From the NCBI GenBank assembly GCA_002104945.1, contig MCFH01000009.1:264501-328500 (forward strand): DNA of 64,000 nt, written 5' to 3'. The notes beneath the pieces were generated by a model. That model worked only from the letters and a program-made list of their open reading frames with translations, searched no databases and was not told where the DNA came from. This DNA comes from Piromyces finnis. Lineage: Eukaryota; Neocallimastigomycota; Neocallimastigomycetes; Neocallimastigales; Neocallimastigaceae. Made by a program: the position numbers and the translations under genes. Positions 27,420 through 40,703 of the stretch are shown in pieces (position 1 is the first letter of the stretch; each line of letters starts with the position of its first letter).

Positions 27420-30400
27420 ATGAATGAATCAAAATTATCTGTATCACCAGAGATTCCTAAAAGAGAAACATCTCTTCCAAAATATACAATTGATGAATTA
27501 TTGGAACAAGGTAATTAAGTGTGAATAAAGAATAGAAATTATAAATCGTATGGATATTTAAAAAAAAAAAATTAGTATTAGAGTATAATATAAATTGACA
27601 AAGTCATCTGTATCATTTATTGACTTTATTAATCTATACAAACAATTATTTATTTTCAATGTACAATATATATAATTTTTTGAAAATTTAATTTGTTATT
27701 TATAATTTAAAATGAAATTTTTATATTTTGAATTAATCATTATTTAGATTACTTTTATAATACTTTCATATTAAATTCATATATCCTTATTTATTGATAA
27801 TTTGAAAGGTTTTGTTTTTTTTTCACCTCCAATTAATAATTATCTAAGAGCTATTAATAAATGGATGCAAGCATGTTCACAAGCATATAGTGAAAATGAT
27901 TTATTGAAAGAAGCAAAAGCTCTTTCAAATTTAGGTTGTGCCTATCGACTTTTAGGAAATTTAAAAAGCGCATTAGAACATCAATGGTCAGCATGGAGAC
28001 TCACACAAAAATTAATAGAAGATTATAAAAAGGAACCAAAATTGGGTTCTATAAAGAAAAAAAAGGCACCTAGTAATTTCTGGGTAAATATCATTCAAGA
28101 TGTAATTCATGAAGTTCATTCTTTTCCATCCTATTCGGATAACAGCCAAGGTAATAATATTTCCAGAAATTCTTCCAGCTTAAATTATGCCAAATTTAAA
28201 AAATATAAATCAATTAAATCCGGTATTTCAACACCAAATACAATTTCAACACCTTCTACAGCTGTTTGGGTTATGGATCTTCTTTCAAATATCGGAAATA
28301 CATATTATACTCTTGGGAATTTTGAAGAAGCAGTAAAATATTATAATGCTTCATTAAGTATTGTAGAGCGTATTCTTAAGAAATATCCTCTTTCTATATC
28401 CAATCCTGATAGTCAAAATGGTTCAACACAAGATTTTTTTATTCAATCTCAAACTAATTTGACTACCTCTCAATCAACACAACAATCAATAACTCAACCT
28501 CCTTCTTTTACAGATAATAATATAAATAATTTTTCCACAACCACAAATAATGCCTATCTTCAACAGCAACAGCAACAGCTTCAATTACAACAACAACAAA
28601 ATCAATTTTTAATTAAATCAAATTCTTCTGCAACATCTTCAAATGTAGTTATGACAGATCCAAAATTTTTAAATCCAACCACAGCTAATAATGGAAGCAA
28701 TAAAAATTGGAAAAAAATGTTTATAAATAAATCAACTTCAGAAAACTCAATATCATCCATTAATAACAATGATTTTTCATCGGGAGGTAATTATTGAGAA
28801 TTATAATATTTTTTTTTCTAATTCAAATAATTCATATTTTATTTCTTCTCTTTTTTATTATTACATATAATCACATATATTTATATATTTATATTATTGA
28901 ATTTTAAATTTTTAATTCTATTATCAAAATTAATTAATAATTTATAACAAATTATTTTTTACATTCACTACTAATTTTTAATCAACTTAAAAAAGGATTT
29001 ATGGAACATTCAATCTCGGACATAAAAATTAAACAAAATAATAAATATACTTATATCCATCGTTCATGTATTATTGCAAAATCAAGGGCTCTAACACATT
29101 TAGGTTTATGTTATGATGCAATATATGATATTAAAAAGGCAAAAAATTATCATCAGGATGCTCTTTCAATATCTAAAAATTTGTTAAAATATGCACCAGA
29201 TATGGAAATAAAAAATAAACGTGAAACAGTTATTAATCTTCAAATGAATTGTCATAATATTGCTTCACCAGTTAATCTTCATTATGCTTCAGTAATTGCA
29301 AATCTTGGAAATAATTATTACCTTCAATCTAATATGAATAAAGCATTGAGTCATTTCTATTTAGCTTTAAATATTTTTGATTGGGAAAATGATAAATTAG
29401 CCTCACGAAAATTAAATATAAATATTGGTTCTACCTGGATTAATTGTGGTAAATTATTCATTCAAGGTTCCTGGTGGCAAGATAATGAATTACAAAATAA
29501 TCACATGGATAATAGAAATGAACTACCAAAGAATTATGTAAAAATTACATCTACTGAAGAATCAAAAATATACATAAATAAAGGTATTTCTCTTATAAAT
29601 GAAAATGTTAATGCTCTAGATAAGAATGATTGGATTTCAAAAGTATTTTTTGCAACTAATTTCGGTAACTTAAAATATATAAAATAAAATCTTTGCTATG
29701 TATTCAAATTAATAACATTTATTAATATTTATTTGTACTTATCATTATAAATTATTTTTTAATTATTTATATACAGCTAGTATAAATACTTTGATTAATA
29801 ATTATAAAGAGGCATATAAGTATTATGGAAAGTTATATAATATAAAACCTCTATTAAATAAAACAAAAGTATTTCCAGATGTTATCATGCCACTTATACT
29901 ATATAACTTAAGTCAAACATCATTTATTGAGTTATTTCATATTAAAAAAGATAAAAAAAAAGTGCAGTCGTTGGATGAAAAACGTATTAAAGATTTATTA
30001 GATATTAATAAAGAAGGTTATGATGTATTTCCAAATTTTTTAAAACTTTGTATTGAAAATATTAGTTGTCAAATGGATAATTACTTTTCTCAAGATCAAA
30101 AAAATTCTTCCAGAAATAATGATACTAATCCTAATATAAATAACACATGTAATAACAGTAGCACTAGTGGTATTGATCCAAATAATCCAATAGAATTTAA
30201 AGATCACCAGAATAGAATACAACAACTTCAAATTAATAATATAGGATTTGATTTAAATTTAAATATGGATAAAGCATCATTGATGTTTAATAAATCATTG
30301 CTTAAAGTATTTCAACTAATTTCCACTACCCATTTAGCAAGAATTGCATGGTTAATTTATTCAGGAGCTATAAAACCATCTTCATCCAAAGAATCAAGTA

Positions 30401-32805
30401 ACGATTGGCACTCAGAATCAAACTATTGGATCCGTCAACAAATGATTCTTTTAGCCGGTTGTGATGATATTCTAGTTAATATTCATGATATCAATCATTC
30501 CTTGGTAAGACGTGGTAATGATAAGCTTAAGTTTATGAATGCAGAAAACTATAATAATTTAATTTCAACGAATAATATTTGGCAATGGAAAATTAAATAT
30601 TTTGATAACCAATTTCTAGAGAAATGTTTCACTGAACATTGTAAAAATTTATTAAGTTTACATGGAGATATGTACTTTTGCCAAAATATTGATCCATTAG
30701 GTAATGATGATTTTATTGATGTAGCAAGTATTCAGGAAAAGATATATCAAGAAGATAATAAAAAAAGAGTTTTTGAAAAAAAGTTTGGTTTAGTAGTTAA
30801 TACTTATCAAGAGATAGAAGAGATTATTAATAAAAATGTTGGTTATAAAGGTGAAAAATCACCAAATGAAGCTAAGGATGAAGATGAAGCAGAAAATTAT
30901 ATAAAAAATTCATCTCTTTATAGTCATTTTAATGGAAAAAAGGTTTTTGTTTCAGTTCCTGATAAAATTTATACCCCTTCAGTTGTAGCAAATGGTTATT
31001 TATATCTTTCTATTCTTTTACTACTCGATTCTGTTTCTAAAACTGAAGCATATAGAGATATTATGCCTTCAAATAAAATGATTCATATTCTCCTTAAATA
31101 TAGTCATTCTATATATTCCTATCTTTGTTTTAATATTTGTCCTCATTGTCTTTCACAATTTTGGAGCTATAAACCTGAAATTACTACACCATTAAGTCCA
31201 ATAAACGAAGTAAGAAGTCATGGACTTAAAAATAAAATGAGTATTGAAGACAAACTAATTAAATCATCAAAGAATAGTCCTTCTTCTGTTGTTAGTCCTT
31301 TAGCGTACTATCTCAATGATTTTGATCACGATTTTGATGATGATACAGACGCTAATTTCGTAAACTTTTATGACAACATTAAGATTAATAATAAAAATAC
31401 TAAAAATTCTAGTAATTTAAATACTGGTTTCCCAAGAGTAAATTTATTAAAAACAAAACCTCCACAAAAAACATCAAGAAATTCATCGCTTTTCGCACAT
31501 AAACCAAATAGAGATCCTTCTAAAATACTTAAATATAACAGTTTTGTTTATGATAAAAAAAGCGGTAATTCATCAAATTTAGCTGAAGATCTATTTTTAA
31601 AAAAATTAGCAAATATAGATGAAGGAAAAGTAAATTTAGATTCAGGTAAAAACATTCAAATTGATTCAAATAGCATTAAAGCTTTTAACAACAATGAAAA
31701 TAATAATTCATTAAATAATAGCAATTATGATACCAACAACAATAATAGTAAGGATAAAAATTTAAAAACCAATGATACTAATATTAATCAAAGAATATTA
31801 CAGGACGAAGATGAACCAAGCTTAACAATTAACGATGAAAGCTTTAATTTTGATAGTTACTATATCAGTAATATAAATCAAAATAGTACACAAGAAAATA
31901 TCAATCTTGATAAATATTATGATATTTACAGCGATAGTGAAAATGGTAATAAAGAAGATGGCATAGTCAAAAATGAAAAAAAGAAAAATATTTCTATATT
32001 AATTGAAAAGCAGATAGATGATCATATTTCCAGTATTACTAACGCTGACTCTTCAGAACAAGGTATTAATGAAACTTCAGTAAATATCCTAATAGATGAT
32101 AAATCAGATCTAAGTAGTCAAATCGATGATCATATAGAAAGCATATCTAGTAGCCTTGCTGATGAAAGCTTTGAAGAGATTATGAAAGAAAGATTAAATA
32201 TATATGTTGATGAATCTTTAAATAGTAACAATGATAACAATAATAATAGTAATATTAATAATGATACTTATATTATTAACAAAACTAAAGGTAAAGATAA
32301 TAATAGCGATGATTATAATAATAATGATGATGATGATGATGAATATAAAAGAAACAATATTTCTATGATTTATCATGAAAATTCAAATGATGAAATTATT
32401 CCACCAATGATGAATTTAGATATAGAAAATCAATTCCAATCACCTCCATATATTTCAACAAGTCAACTAGAAAAGTCTTTTATGATAATTTCCCAATCTT
32501 TAGATATTAATGAAGACTTTGAAAAGGAGAAATCAAAAACTGATAATATATTAAAGGATACTAAAGAAAGTAATGTAGATAATAATGAAATAAAAACAAA
32601 AAAAGATAGTAATATTGATAAAATATCTGAAAACCTAGCATCAAATGAAAAGAAAGAAAATAGGGTTATTACTAAAGAAGAATTAATCAAAGAACAATTT
32701 CATAAAAAAATGTGGGATGTATGGGAAAAATACTTATCTGGTGATCCGATAAACAAAAATCGTGAATTAATTCGATTCCCTTGTATTCATAATCAAGCAC
32801 CATAA
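27420..32805 (+). CDS. Large TPR-repeat protein, function unknown
   Basis: Exons 27420-27510, 27809-28786, 28996-29664 and 29777-32805 join to exactly 1589 codons. The N-terminal third is built from tetratricopeptide units: AKALSNLGCAYRLLGNLKSALEH; LLSNIGNTYYTLGNFEEAVKYY; ALTHLGLCYDAIYDIKKAKNYH; and VIANLGNNYYLQSNMNKALSHF. A final degenerate unit is INNYKEAYKYYGKLY. These resemble the LGN/rapsyn style of TPR, often a protein-binding scaffold. A Gln-rich run lies at about 28561-28605. The central part has a conserved-looking globular region (including CFNICPHCLSQFW and YTPSVVANGYLYLS), and the last third is Asn/Asp/Ser-rich and acidic. The C-terminus ends FPCIHNQAP. I do not recognise the family. 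Confidence 0.75.
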
Positions 32806-34299
32806 TTATTAAATATACAAAACAAACAAGGATACTTTTAATTCATAGTAATAATTCATATTATATAAATATGGATAAAAAATATAGAAATTGATATAAA
32901 AAATAATTTTTTTAAAGATAAATAACTTTATAATAATAAAATAAATTTTTATAATACTTTTACAAATTATTTATTAACCATTATAAAAACTAACAATAAA
33001 TTTTGTAGAAAAAAAAAATAATTGGTAATTTTATAATAAAAAACAACTGTTATAAAAAAAATATAATAATTATCCTAGCTTTTTTATTTAGTTAGTTTAA
33101 TGTAGTCTTATCATTTTTTATTTATTTATTTTTATTATTTGATAGTTTTTTGTAAACTCTATAAGATTTTTAATTAATTTATATGGAATATGTTAAATTT
33201 AATTTATATTTTTTAATTTCTTTCTATGTAATCTTTCAAAAAATTAAAGTTTAATCAAAAAAGAAATTTTTAATTTATTAATATTTTTAATTTAGGTATC
33301 TTTTAATAAAAATGTTACATTTTATTTTATAATAAAATAAGACTATCATTATCTGTTCTATATTATATTCCATAAAATTTTCTTTATTTGGTATAATTAA
33401 TAAAAATAATTAATACATTTTATATATACTTTTTACAGTATTAACTTGAAGAAAATAATTAAAATAATTAATAAGATTGTTTTTAATTAATAATTATTAA
33501 TTATTAATTTCTATATTATAGTAAGACATAAATATATTAAGCAACTTTTTTTTTTTAATCAATTTTTTATAAATATAAATAATTATAATAATATATATAT
33601 AATACTTATATTGTTATTAATTATTTCAAGAAGATTTAAATAATATACTTTTTTTTTTCTTCGAAATATAACTATTTCTATATAAAATTAAAAATAACTT
33701 ATTTTAAAATTTTGTTCAATAAATTTATTAATTAAAATTTTTAATTAACTTTATTCTTTTTTGGTAAATTATCTTTACTTGAAACAACATAAACTATAAT
33801 ATACTTCATATATATATATATGTAATTTGAGATATAGTTAATAATAGAAAATATTAACAATATAAATTAAAAACTTAATGAAATATGTAATATTATATAT
33901 TATATTTAATTAATAACTATTCATATTCTTTTTTATTTTATACAACTTGGAATTCTGAACTTTTATTATCTTTTAAAAAGAAAGTAAATATACTTATTAA
34001 ATTGTAGTTTATAAAACGTAAAATAAAAATTAGAAAAAAAAAAAAAAAAGGAATATGAACTTTTATCACTATTAAGTTTTTTCTTTAACCCCCACTTCTA
34101 TAAGCATACTTAAAAGGTAAAACAAATGAAAATTAAATTCTTTTTTTTTTATTATTATTCATTTTGAATAAAATAATAATAATAATACTATATAATAAAA
34201 ATTAAAAAATATAAAGAAGCAAGTATATTTTATAGCTAAAGAGAAAAAAAAATAAATTACTTTTGAAAAAATTGGAGAAGCTAATATTTTTATATTTTT

Positions 34300-34333
<34 letters not shown>

Positions 34334-34356
34334 GAATAATAAAATAATAATATAAA
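32806..34356. other. AT-rich intergenic region, no gene seen
   Basis: About 1.55 kb separate the TPR gene from the kinesin-like gene. Short poly-A and poly-T tracts, including about 28 A at 34306-34333 just before the next start, are the only structure noted. Confidence 0.5.
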
Positions 34357-37300
34357 ATGTTGGGAAATTGTCCTACAGGTTCAAGAATTGCTTTTTTCAT
34401 TCCAAAATATGAGTATCGAAAAAATGAAAATTCACAAAATAAATCAAAAATTCAAAATAATGAATGGATTAAGACATGTAAATATTTTATTGAATGCAAT
34501 GACAAATTAAGACAAGAAGATAATTCACCGCCACTATTAGTAAATAAGGAATATATGAATAATTTTTTGAATAATTCAATTGAGGGGTATATATTAAATA
34601 TATAAAAACAAGATATTAATAAAAATGCATTAATTGTATCATACAAAAATTAACAAAAATTTTTTGATACTTTTATAAAGAAATAATACAAACATTGTAC
34701 TATATGGTGAAAGAAAAGAAGACTTTACTACAGGTAATTAATTATTTATAAAGTAATAATGTAATAACTAAATTATATATTAAATTAATTCGATTTATTC
34801 AATTATTTTAGATATAAATGAATGTTTCCATATACAGACTGTTACCAGTATTATTACAAAAATTTATAAAAGCATTAATGATTTAGCTTCAAAACTTGAA
34901 AATGAAAATAAAAAAAATATATCATTATCAATTAAATATTACACCCTTATATCAGAAAATGAAGTGATGGATTTATTAAATGACAATTTAGACGAAAACT
35001 ATCGAATTATAAATATAAGAAAAAAAGAAAAAGATATAAATGAATCATTTACTAGTACTAGTGAAATTTATGAAAGAAAATGGAATGATAAAATTACTAA
35101 TTTGGATGTTATGAATCTTTCTGATATACTAAAGTAGGAAAATATATTATTAAATATTTTTAAGATAATTTAATAATAATTTTACTTTTATATTATAAAT
35201 ATTAATAACTATTATTTATACTTTTATATTTTAATTATAGTGCGTTTTATAAAGGTTATCAGCATTTTCAAACTTCAAAATTAATCAAGAGTATTAAAGA
35301 TAAATCAATTAATATTCCAAAATTGATTTTTTCTTTGATTGTTAAAACAGCATATAAACCAATTGAAAAAACTCTAGTAAGAAAATATGAGCCATTAACT
35401 GTTTTAAATATTATTGATTTTACTACTATACAAACTAACATGGTAATTAAAAAAGAAAAGAAAATAATAATTTAATAATTTAAAATATAATGAGTAATAA
35501 CATATGAGCTAAACATTTATATAATAATATAAAATATATATATGTTTAATTATATTAAGAAACATAAAGATGGATGTAGTACAGATGTAAAAACTATTTT
35601 AAACATAATTACGGGATTAAAAAATAATTTATTTTATACACCTTATTTAAACCCACCATATTGGTCTCAAATTCAGTATAGTCCTAGAAATTGGTATGAG
35701 CTATTAAATCCATTTAATTAAACTAATAATAATATATGAATTGTAGGTTAATATTATATAATATTTATATATTCATTTTTATATACTAATGATAGTCAAA
35801 ATTTGATAGTATTATTTTCTCATGAATCAGCTGAATCATTAGACACAGAATTAAATGATTTATTTCTTTCATTAAATATCCTTTCAGATCCGAAAAATAA
35901 TAATAAAAGTCAAGATTTAAAAATACCTGATAATTCAAATAAAAATAAAAGTAACGATGATAATGCAAAAACTAGTAATAATGATGATAGCAGCAATAAT
36001 AATAGCAATATTGAAACATTAAATAATTCTAATAACATTACAAATTCTATAAATAATAATAAAAAATCCTATATAAAAAATAAAACACCAGAACAAATTG
36101 ATGCTTTAATTAATATTTATCAAAAACAAATTAAGGAATATTTAGATAAAGATATTTCTAAAACAAACTATATTGAAAAAATTGAAAATGAATTAGAAAA
36201 CTGTAAGAAAATGTTAAATAGTTATTCTATAAGTGACTCTTTTCTCCGCAAAAAATTTATTGAAATGAACAATAATATGAAAATGTACAAAGAAAAAATC
36301 GATGAATTAAACCAAATAGTTAATGAAAAGGAGTATCAATTATTAGAAAAACAGGAAAGTCAACAAAAAAATAATGAAAAAGAGGAAGAAAAATACACAA
36401 AAATGAAAAAAGATGATATAACAGGAGATATTTTATTAGAAGAAAATTCACGATTAGATGAAATAATTAAATCAAAAAATGAAGATTTAGATTTATTAAA
36501 AAAAGAAATACAATTTTATAAAAATAATGAAATTCGTTATATTGAATTATTAGAAAATATTGAATTAATAAAAAGTTTTAAGTCAAATGAATATGAATGT
36601 AATAAAGATATCATCGAATATTACATAACAAATTTAAAAATTAAAATTGATGATATTACTCAAAACTTAAAATCAATTAACATCACAGATTCAAAAGCAG
36701 AAGATAACAATATAGAATCAATTTCTAATAACAAAAATAGTGACATTATTGAGCAATCTCAAATTATAAATGACAATCCGATTTCGTATGAAATAAATAG
36801 ACTTAATGAAATATTAAAAGAAAAAGAAAAAGAAAATTGCTTATTAAAGGACAAGGTAAAAAAATTAGAAAATGCTTCAATGTCAACTGAAAAGGAAAGA
36901 GATGAAATTATAACAGAAAATACTCAAAAACTTACGAGTAATTCGATTGAGGATGATATATATACAATTCAAATCAATCGTATAAGAGAATTAGAGAAAA
37001 CTTTACATGATGTAACATGTGAACGAGATAATAATATGAGTAGAATATCGGATTTAGAGTTTTCTTTAATGAAAGCCCAAACTTTACTTCTTTCAAATAA
37101 TTTAAATAAGAAAGAAGAAGAAAAGCTAAACAATAATAATAAGAATTTAGATTCTAATAAAAATCTATCAATTACAAATGCTAATGAAAATAATGATATT
37201 AATAATATTGCAAATCAAAATACATCTTTTTATTTATCTGAATTTTCATCTTTCATACCACCATCACCACCTTCAATCTCAGCTTACTCACCATCGACAT

Positions 37301-39378
37301 CAGCATCAAGTATTACTTCAGAAGAATCTGAACCGCTCTATCTCACCGAAAATGTATTCCAAAATCTTAAAAAATATAAATCTAAAAAAGGTTCTAAATC
37401 TAATAAAGTACATGAAAACAGCAATGATGAAAATTACAATAATTATACATACGACAATAACTTTAAAACGGATAAATTTTCTAGTAGCATGTATGATGAA
37501 AATGAGGCATATTATAATACTAACATAGATAAGCCAAAATATAATAAGCATAATAATAGAAATACTTTATACATTTGTGATGGCCTAGATAATTTGTTTA
37601 ATAATATTGAAAATAAAAAAATGAAACAACAAATTACAGAAAAGCCATCCTCATTGTGTCTAGATGTTCCTAGAAAACGCAATTTTGATAAAGAACATAG
37701 AAGAGCCAATAGTATTGATTGCTTTAATATAAAATCAAATAAATATAGCAATAAACAAAACTTAAATTTATTACACAAGAATAAAAGTTGTAGTTTTACC
37801 AACTATGAAAATATTAAAGAATTTAAAAAAGAAGATAATGCTACAATTAAAAAAAATGAAACTAATACTTATGATGATGATGAAAAATTAATAAATGAAT
37901 ATAGTAGCAATAACGATACCCATCTATCAAATAATGACAAAAGAGATACATATATTAAAGTACCACAAATGGTAGTTGAATATGACAGAAGCAGAATTAC
38001 AATTAGAAATGAAGAAATTGAGAAATTAGTTCCATTAAAATATATATTACAAGAAAAAAAAGCACATCATCATTCTATAAAAAATTCCTATCAAGCGTGT
38101 TCTTCACCTTCATCATATACATTTGAAAACCTCTCTGTTGTTTCTTCATCATCAAAATCACGTAATCCAACTAAAACTACAACTAATACTGGTGATAAAA
38201 CAAAAAGTCTAAATATTTCTTCTAATAGTAAAATTAGAAGATTAAAGCCAGATGATCCAAAAGTATATGAAAACCAATCTTTTAATACTTCAATTAGGAG
38301 TGAGCCTTATCAAAGTTTAGTATGTGATAAAAATTATAATGATGAAAATGAAAGGAATGGTTCTAATACTACTAAAGAAGAAAAACTAATTAATGATATT
38401 GAACATGGTGTATCTCACAGAAATGTTAGTATGGATGATTTGAAATTTAATGATACTAATAAAATAAATAATGTTAAAAGCAATAATTCTATTAATTGTA
38501 ATTACAACACATATGAAAATTATATAAATTACAATTACTATAGTAATTATAGCATTGATTATTATAATGATGATAATTATAGTAGAGATTATTCTGATGA
38601 AATTGAAGAAGTTAATAATAAATCGGAATCATCAGTTTCTGTAAATGAATATAATAATAATTCAAATACTAGTATCAATTATAATATAAATAGTAATACA
38701 GTGGCAACAACAGTCAAAGAATGTCAAAATTATAAAAATAGTAATAATAGCATAATACTTAACAAAGAAGTTCTTAATGAATTAGAAATGTGTAATTCTC
38801 AAGAAATGATTACAACCTCAACTAGTTCTTTTTCAAGTGATGATGATGATAATGGAATTACATCTGATGAAACAATTTCGACAACTTATTCTAATGTAAG
38901 TGATAATGAGCCATATTTGGAAGAGGATCGGGATGAATTTTATGAAAGTAATAACGAGGAAAAAGATGAAAAAAGGGAATATCCATCCTATATTATTAAA
39001 CAAGCTAATTCAAGTAAATTTTTATATAATGAACAACATGAAATATATAATATGAATCAATATGACCTTACATATTCTTCAGACAGTAGAAAAAGTATAG
39101 CTAATTCAAAGAAAAGCCATGAGAAAAAATCAAATTATATTAATTCAACACATAATACCATTAAAAGTCCTAGACAAGATAATAATTATTATATTTCTAA
39201 TTATAATTACAAGTCTAATAATAATTTAACTAATGAAAATAGTATCAAGAACAATACTCATGAAAATTATATAAATAATCCAAAATATAATTATAGCAAT
39301 ACGAGTGTTAATCAAAGCTATGTAATAAATAATATAAATAAATATGATTCTAATATTTTAAAAAATTATAACAATAAC

Positions 39379-39475
<97 letters not shown>

Positions 39476-39711
39476 TAAACAATAATAATAGTATTTATAA
39501 TTATAATATGAACTATTCTCAACAACATAATAATTATAATCATCACTTAAATTCGTTAACATATATTAATAATAATACATCTAATTATAGTACTTTGAAT
39601 AACCCTAATAATAAAAGTATAAATTATTCATCAACAAATATTAAAAATAATAATATTCATGAAAAGAAACAGAAAGATGTTATTAAAAAGAGAAAGATTC
39701 CACTAGAAAAA

Positions 39712-39748
<37 letters not shown>

Positions 39749-40326
39749 CCAATGAAAATCTAATAAATCTTAATCAATTAACATATGGTAAATTACAAAA
39801 TAATTCACAAAAATTAAGTAAAGATTATAATAACAATACTGATAGTCAAATAAATAACGGTATATATCATTCAACAATGCATGATACTAATGAACAACCA
39901 GTGATTAATAACTTTAATCCCTATAATAATAATAAAGAAAACTTCAATAATTCAAACTTTAATCATTCAATTAAAGAAACTTCTAAATCTAAGAATAAGC
40001 AAAAAGAAAAAGAAGACACAAAAAATATATATAAATTATCTCATAGAATTTCTAGGATTTTCTCTAGTAAAAAAAATAATTCTACCAAAAGACTTTCTCA
40101 TATTTCAATAGATACATTACAAAGTGAAAGAAATAATAGTCATTCAAATTTCTTTACTCCTAGCTTCTTCCACAACGAAAACAAAAGGAATTCTTTAACA
40201 ATATTGGATACTTCTAGAATTAATGATTTTAATTCAAATACATTTAATTCAGTTGAAAAAGAAAAATACCCTATACCCACTAAAAAGTCACATAAACATA
40301 TAAAGAATAGTATATCTAAAAAGTAA
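34357..40326 (+). CDS. Kinesin-like protein with a P-loop-less motor domain and long coiled-coil/Asn-rich tail
   Basis: Six exons (34357-34586, 34681-34733, 34812-35133, 35241-35442, 35560-35693, 35796-40326) join to exactly 1824 codons. Residues 1 to about 350 can be laid on a kinesin motor. NIVLYGERKEDFTT (81-94) sits where VFAYGQTGSGKTYT belongs. ISLSIKYYTLISENEVMDLL follows at the place of VSYLEIYNExxxDLL. ITNLDVMNLSDILNAFYKGYQ lies at the L8 and alpha-3 region. IPKLIFSLIVK stands for SSRSHxIFTI, LNIIDFTTI (D261) for LxLVDLAGSE, and CQNLIVLFSHESAESLDTELNDLFLSL for the last motor helix. All three nucleotide-binding motifs are gone. A coiled coil follows (about residues 380-740), then a very Asn/Ser-rich tail with a run of roughly 30 Asn (39383-39474). 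The kinesin link is my reading of the pattern, not a search. Confidence 0.6.
39364..39490. repeat. AAT microsatellite coding for poly-Asn
   Basis: About 40 AAT/AAC triplets inside the kinesin-like frame read as asparagine. A shorter run lies at 39712-39748. Opposite-strand Ile or Tyr frames here are shadows. Confidence 0.9.
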
Positions 40327-40703
40327 ATATTTAGTTCATGATATTTTAAAAATCGCATTATTACTCCATTTTTGAATTTATTATTTTTATAAATTTTTAC
40401 TTTATTATATTAAATAAAAATTTATTTCACTACAATTAATATCAATATATAAAAAACAATAAAATAAAATAATTAAATCTATTTTATTGAAATTATATTC
40501 TATAAAAAAATTACTATTTTATTTTTTCTTTATCAAATAAATAATTTTTATACTTTATATATTAATTCTATTATTACTAAATGTTAAAAATTAATAAAAT
40601 AATCTTTAAAAAATCAAAAATATATAATTATAAAATAAAGTTATACATCATTTTGCTTTAACTTTTTATTTTTGATAAGTACCAATAGTTTAACTTGATT
40701 TTT
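40327..40703. other. Convergent intergenic region, nothing specific
   Basis: About 380 bases of AT sequence lie between the ends of the kinesin-like gene (+) and the coiled-coil gene (-). It should hold both 3' ends. Confidence 0.5.

Noticed and set aside
27781-27791. ATATCCTTA as a second U12-type donor
   Set aside because: It lies inside the first intron of the TPR gene and not at an exon edge; the GT-AG ends there keep the frame.
37178-37802. His/Leu-rich and Phe/Leu-rich frames inside the kinesin-like tail
   Set aside because: They are other-frame readings of the same low-complexity coding sequence.
35803-40326. Treating the long coiled-coil/Asn-rich frame as a separate gene
   Set aside because: It has no ATG at its start, and exon 35560-35693 splices onto it in phase with a good GTATGAG donor, completing the last helix of the kinesin-like domain.
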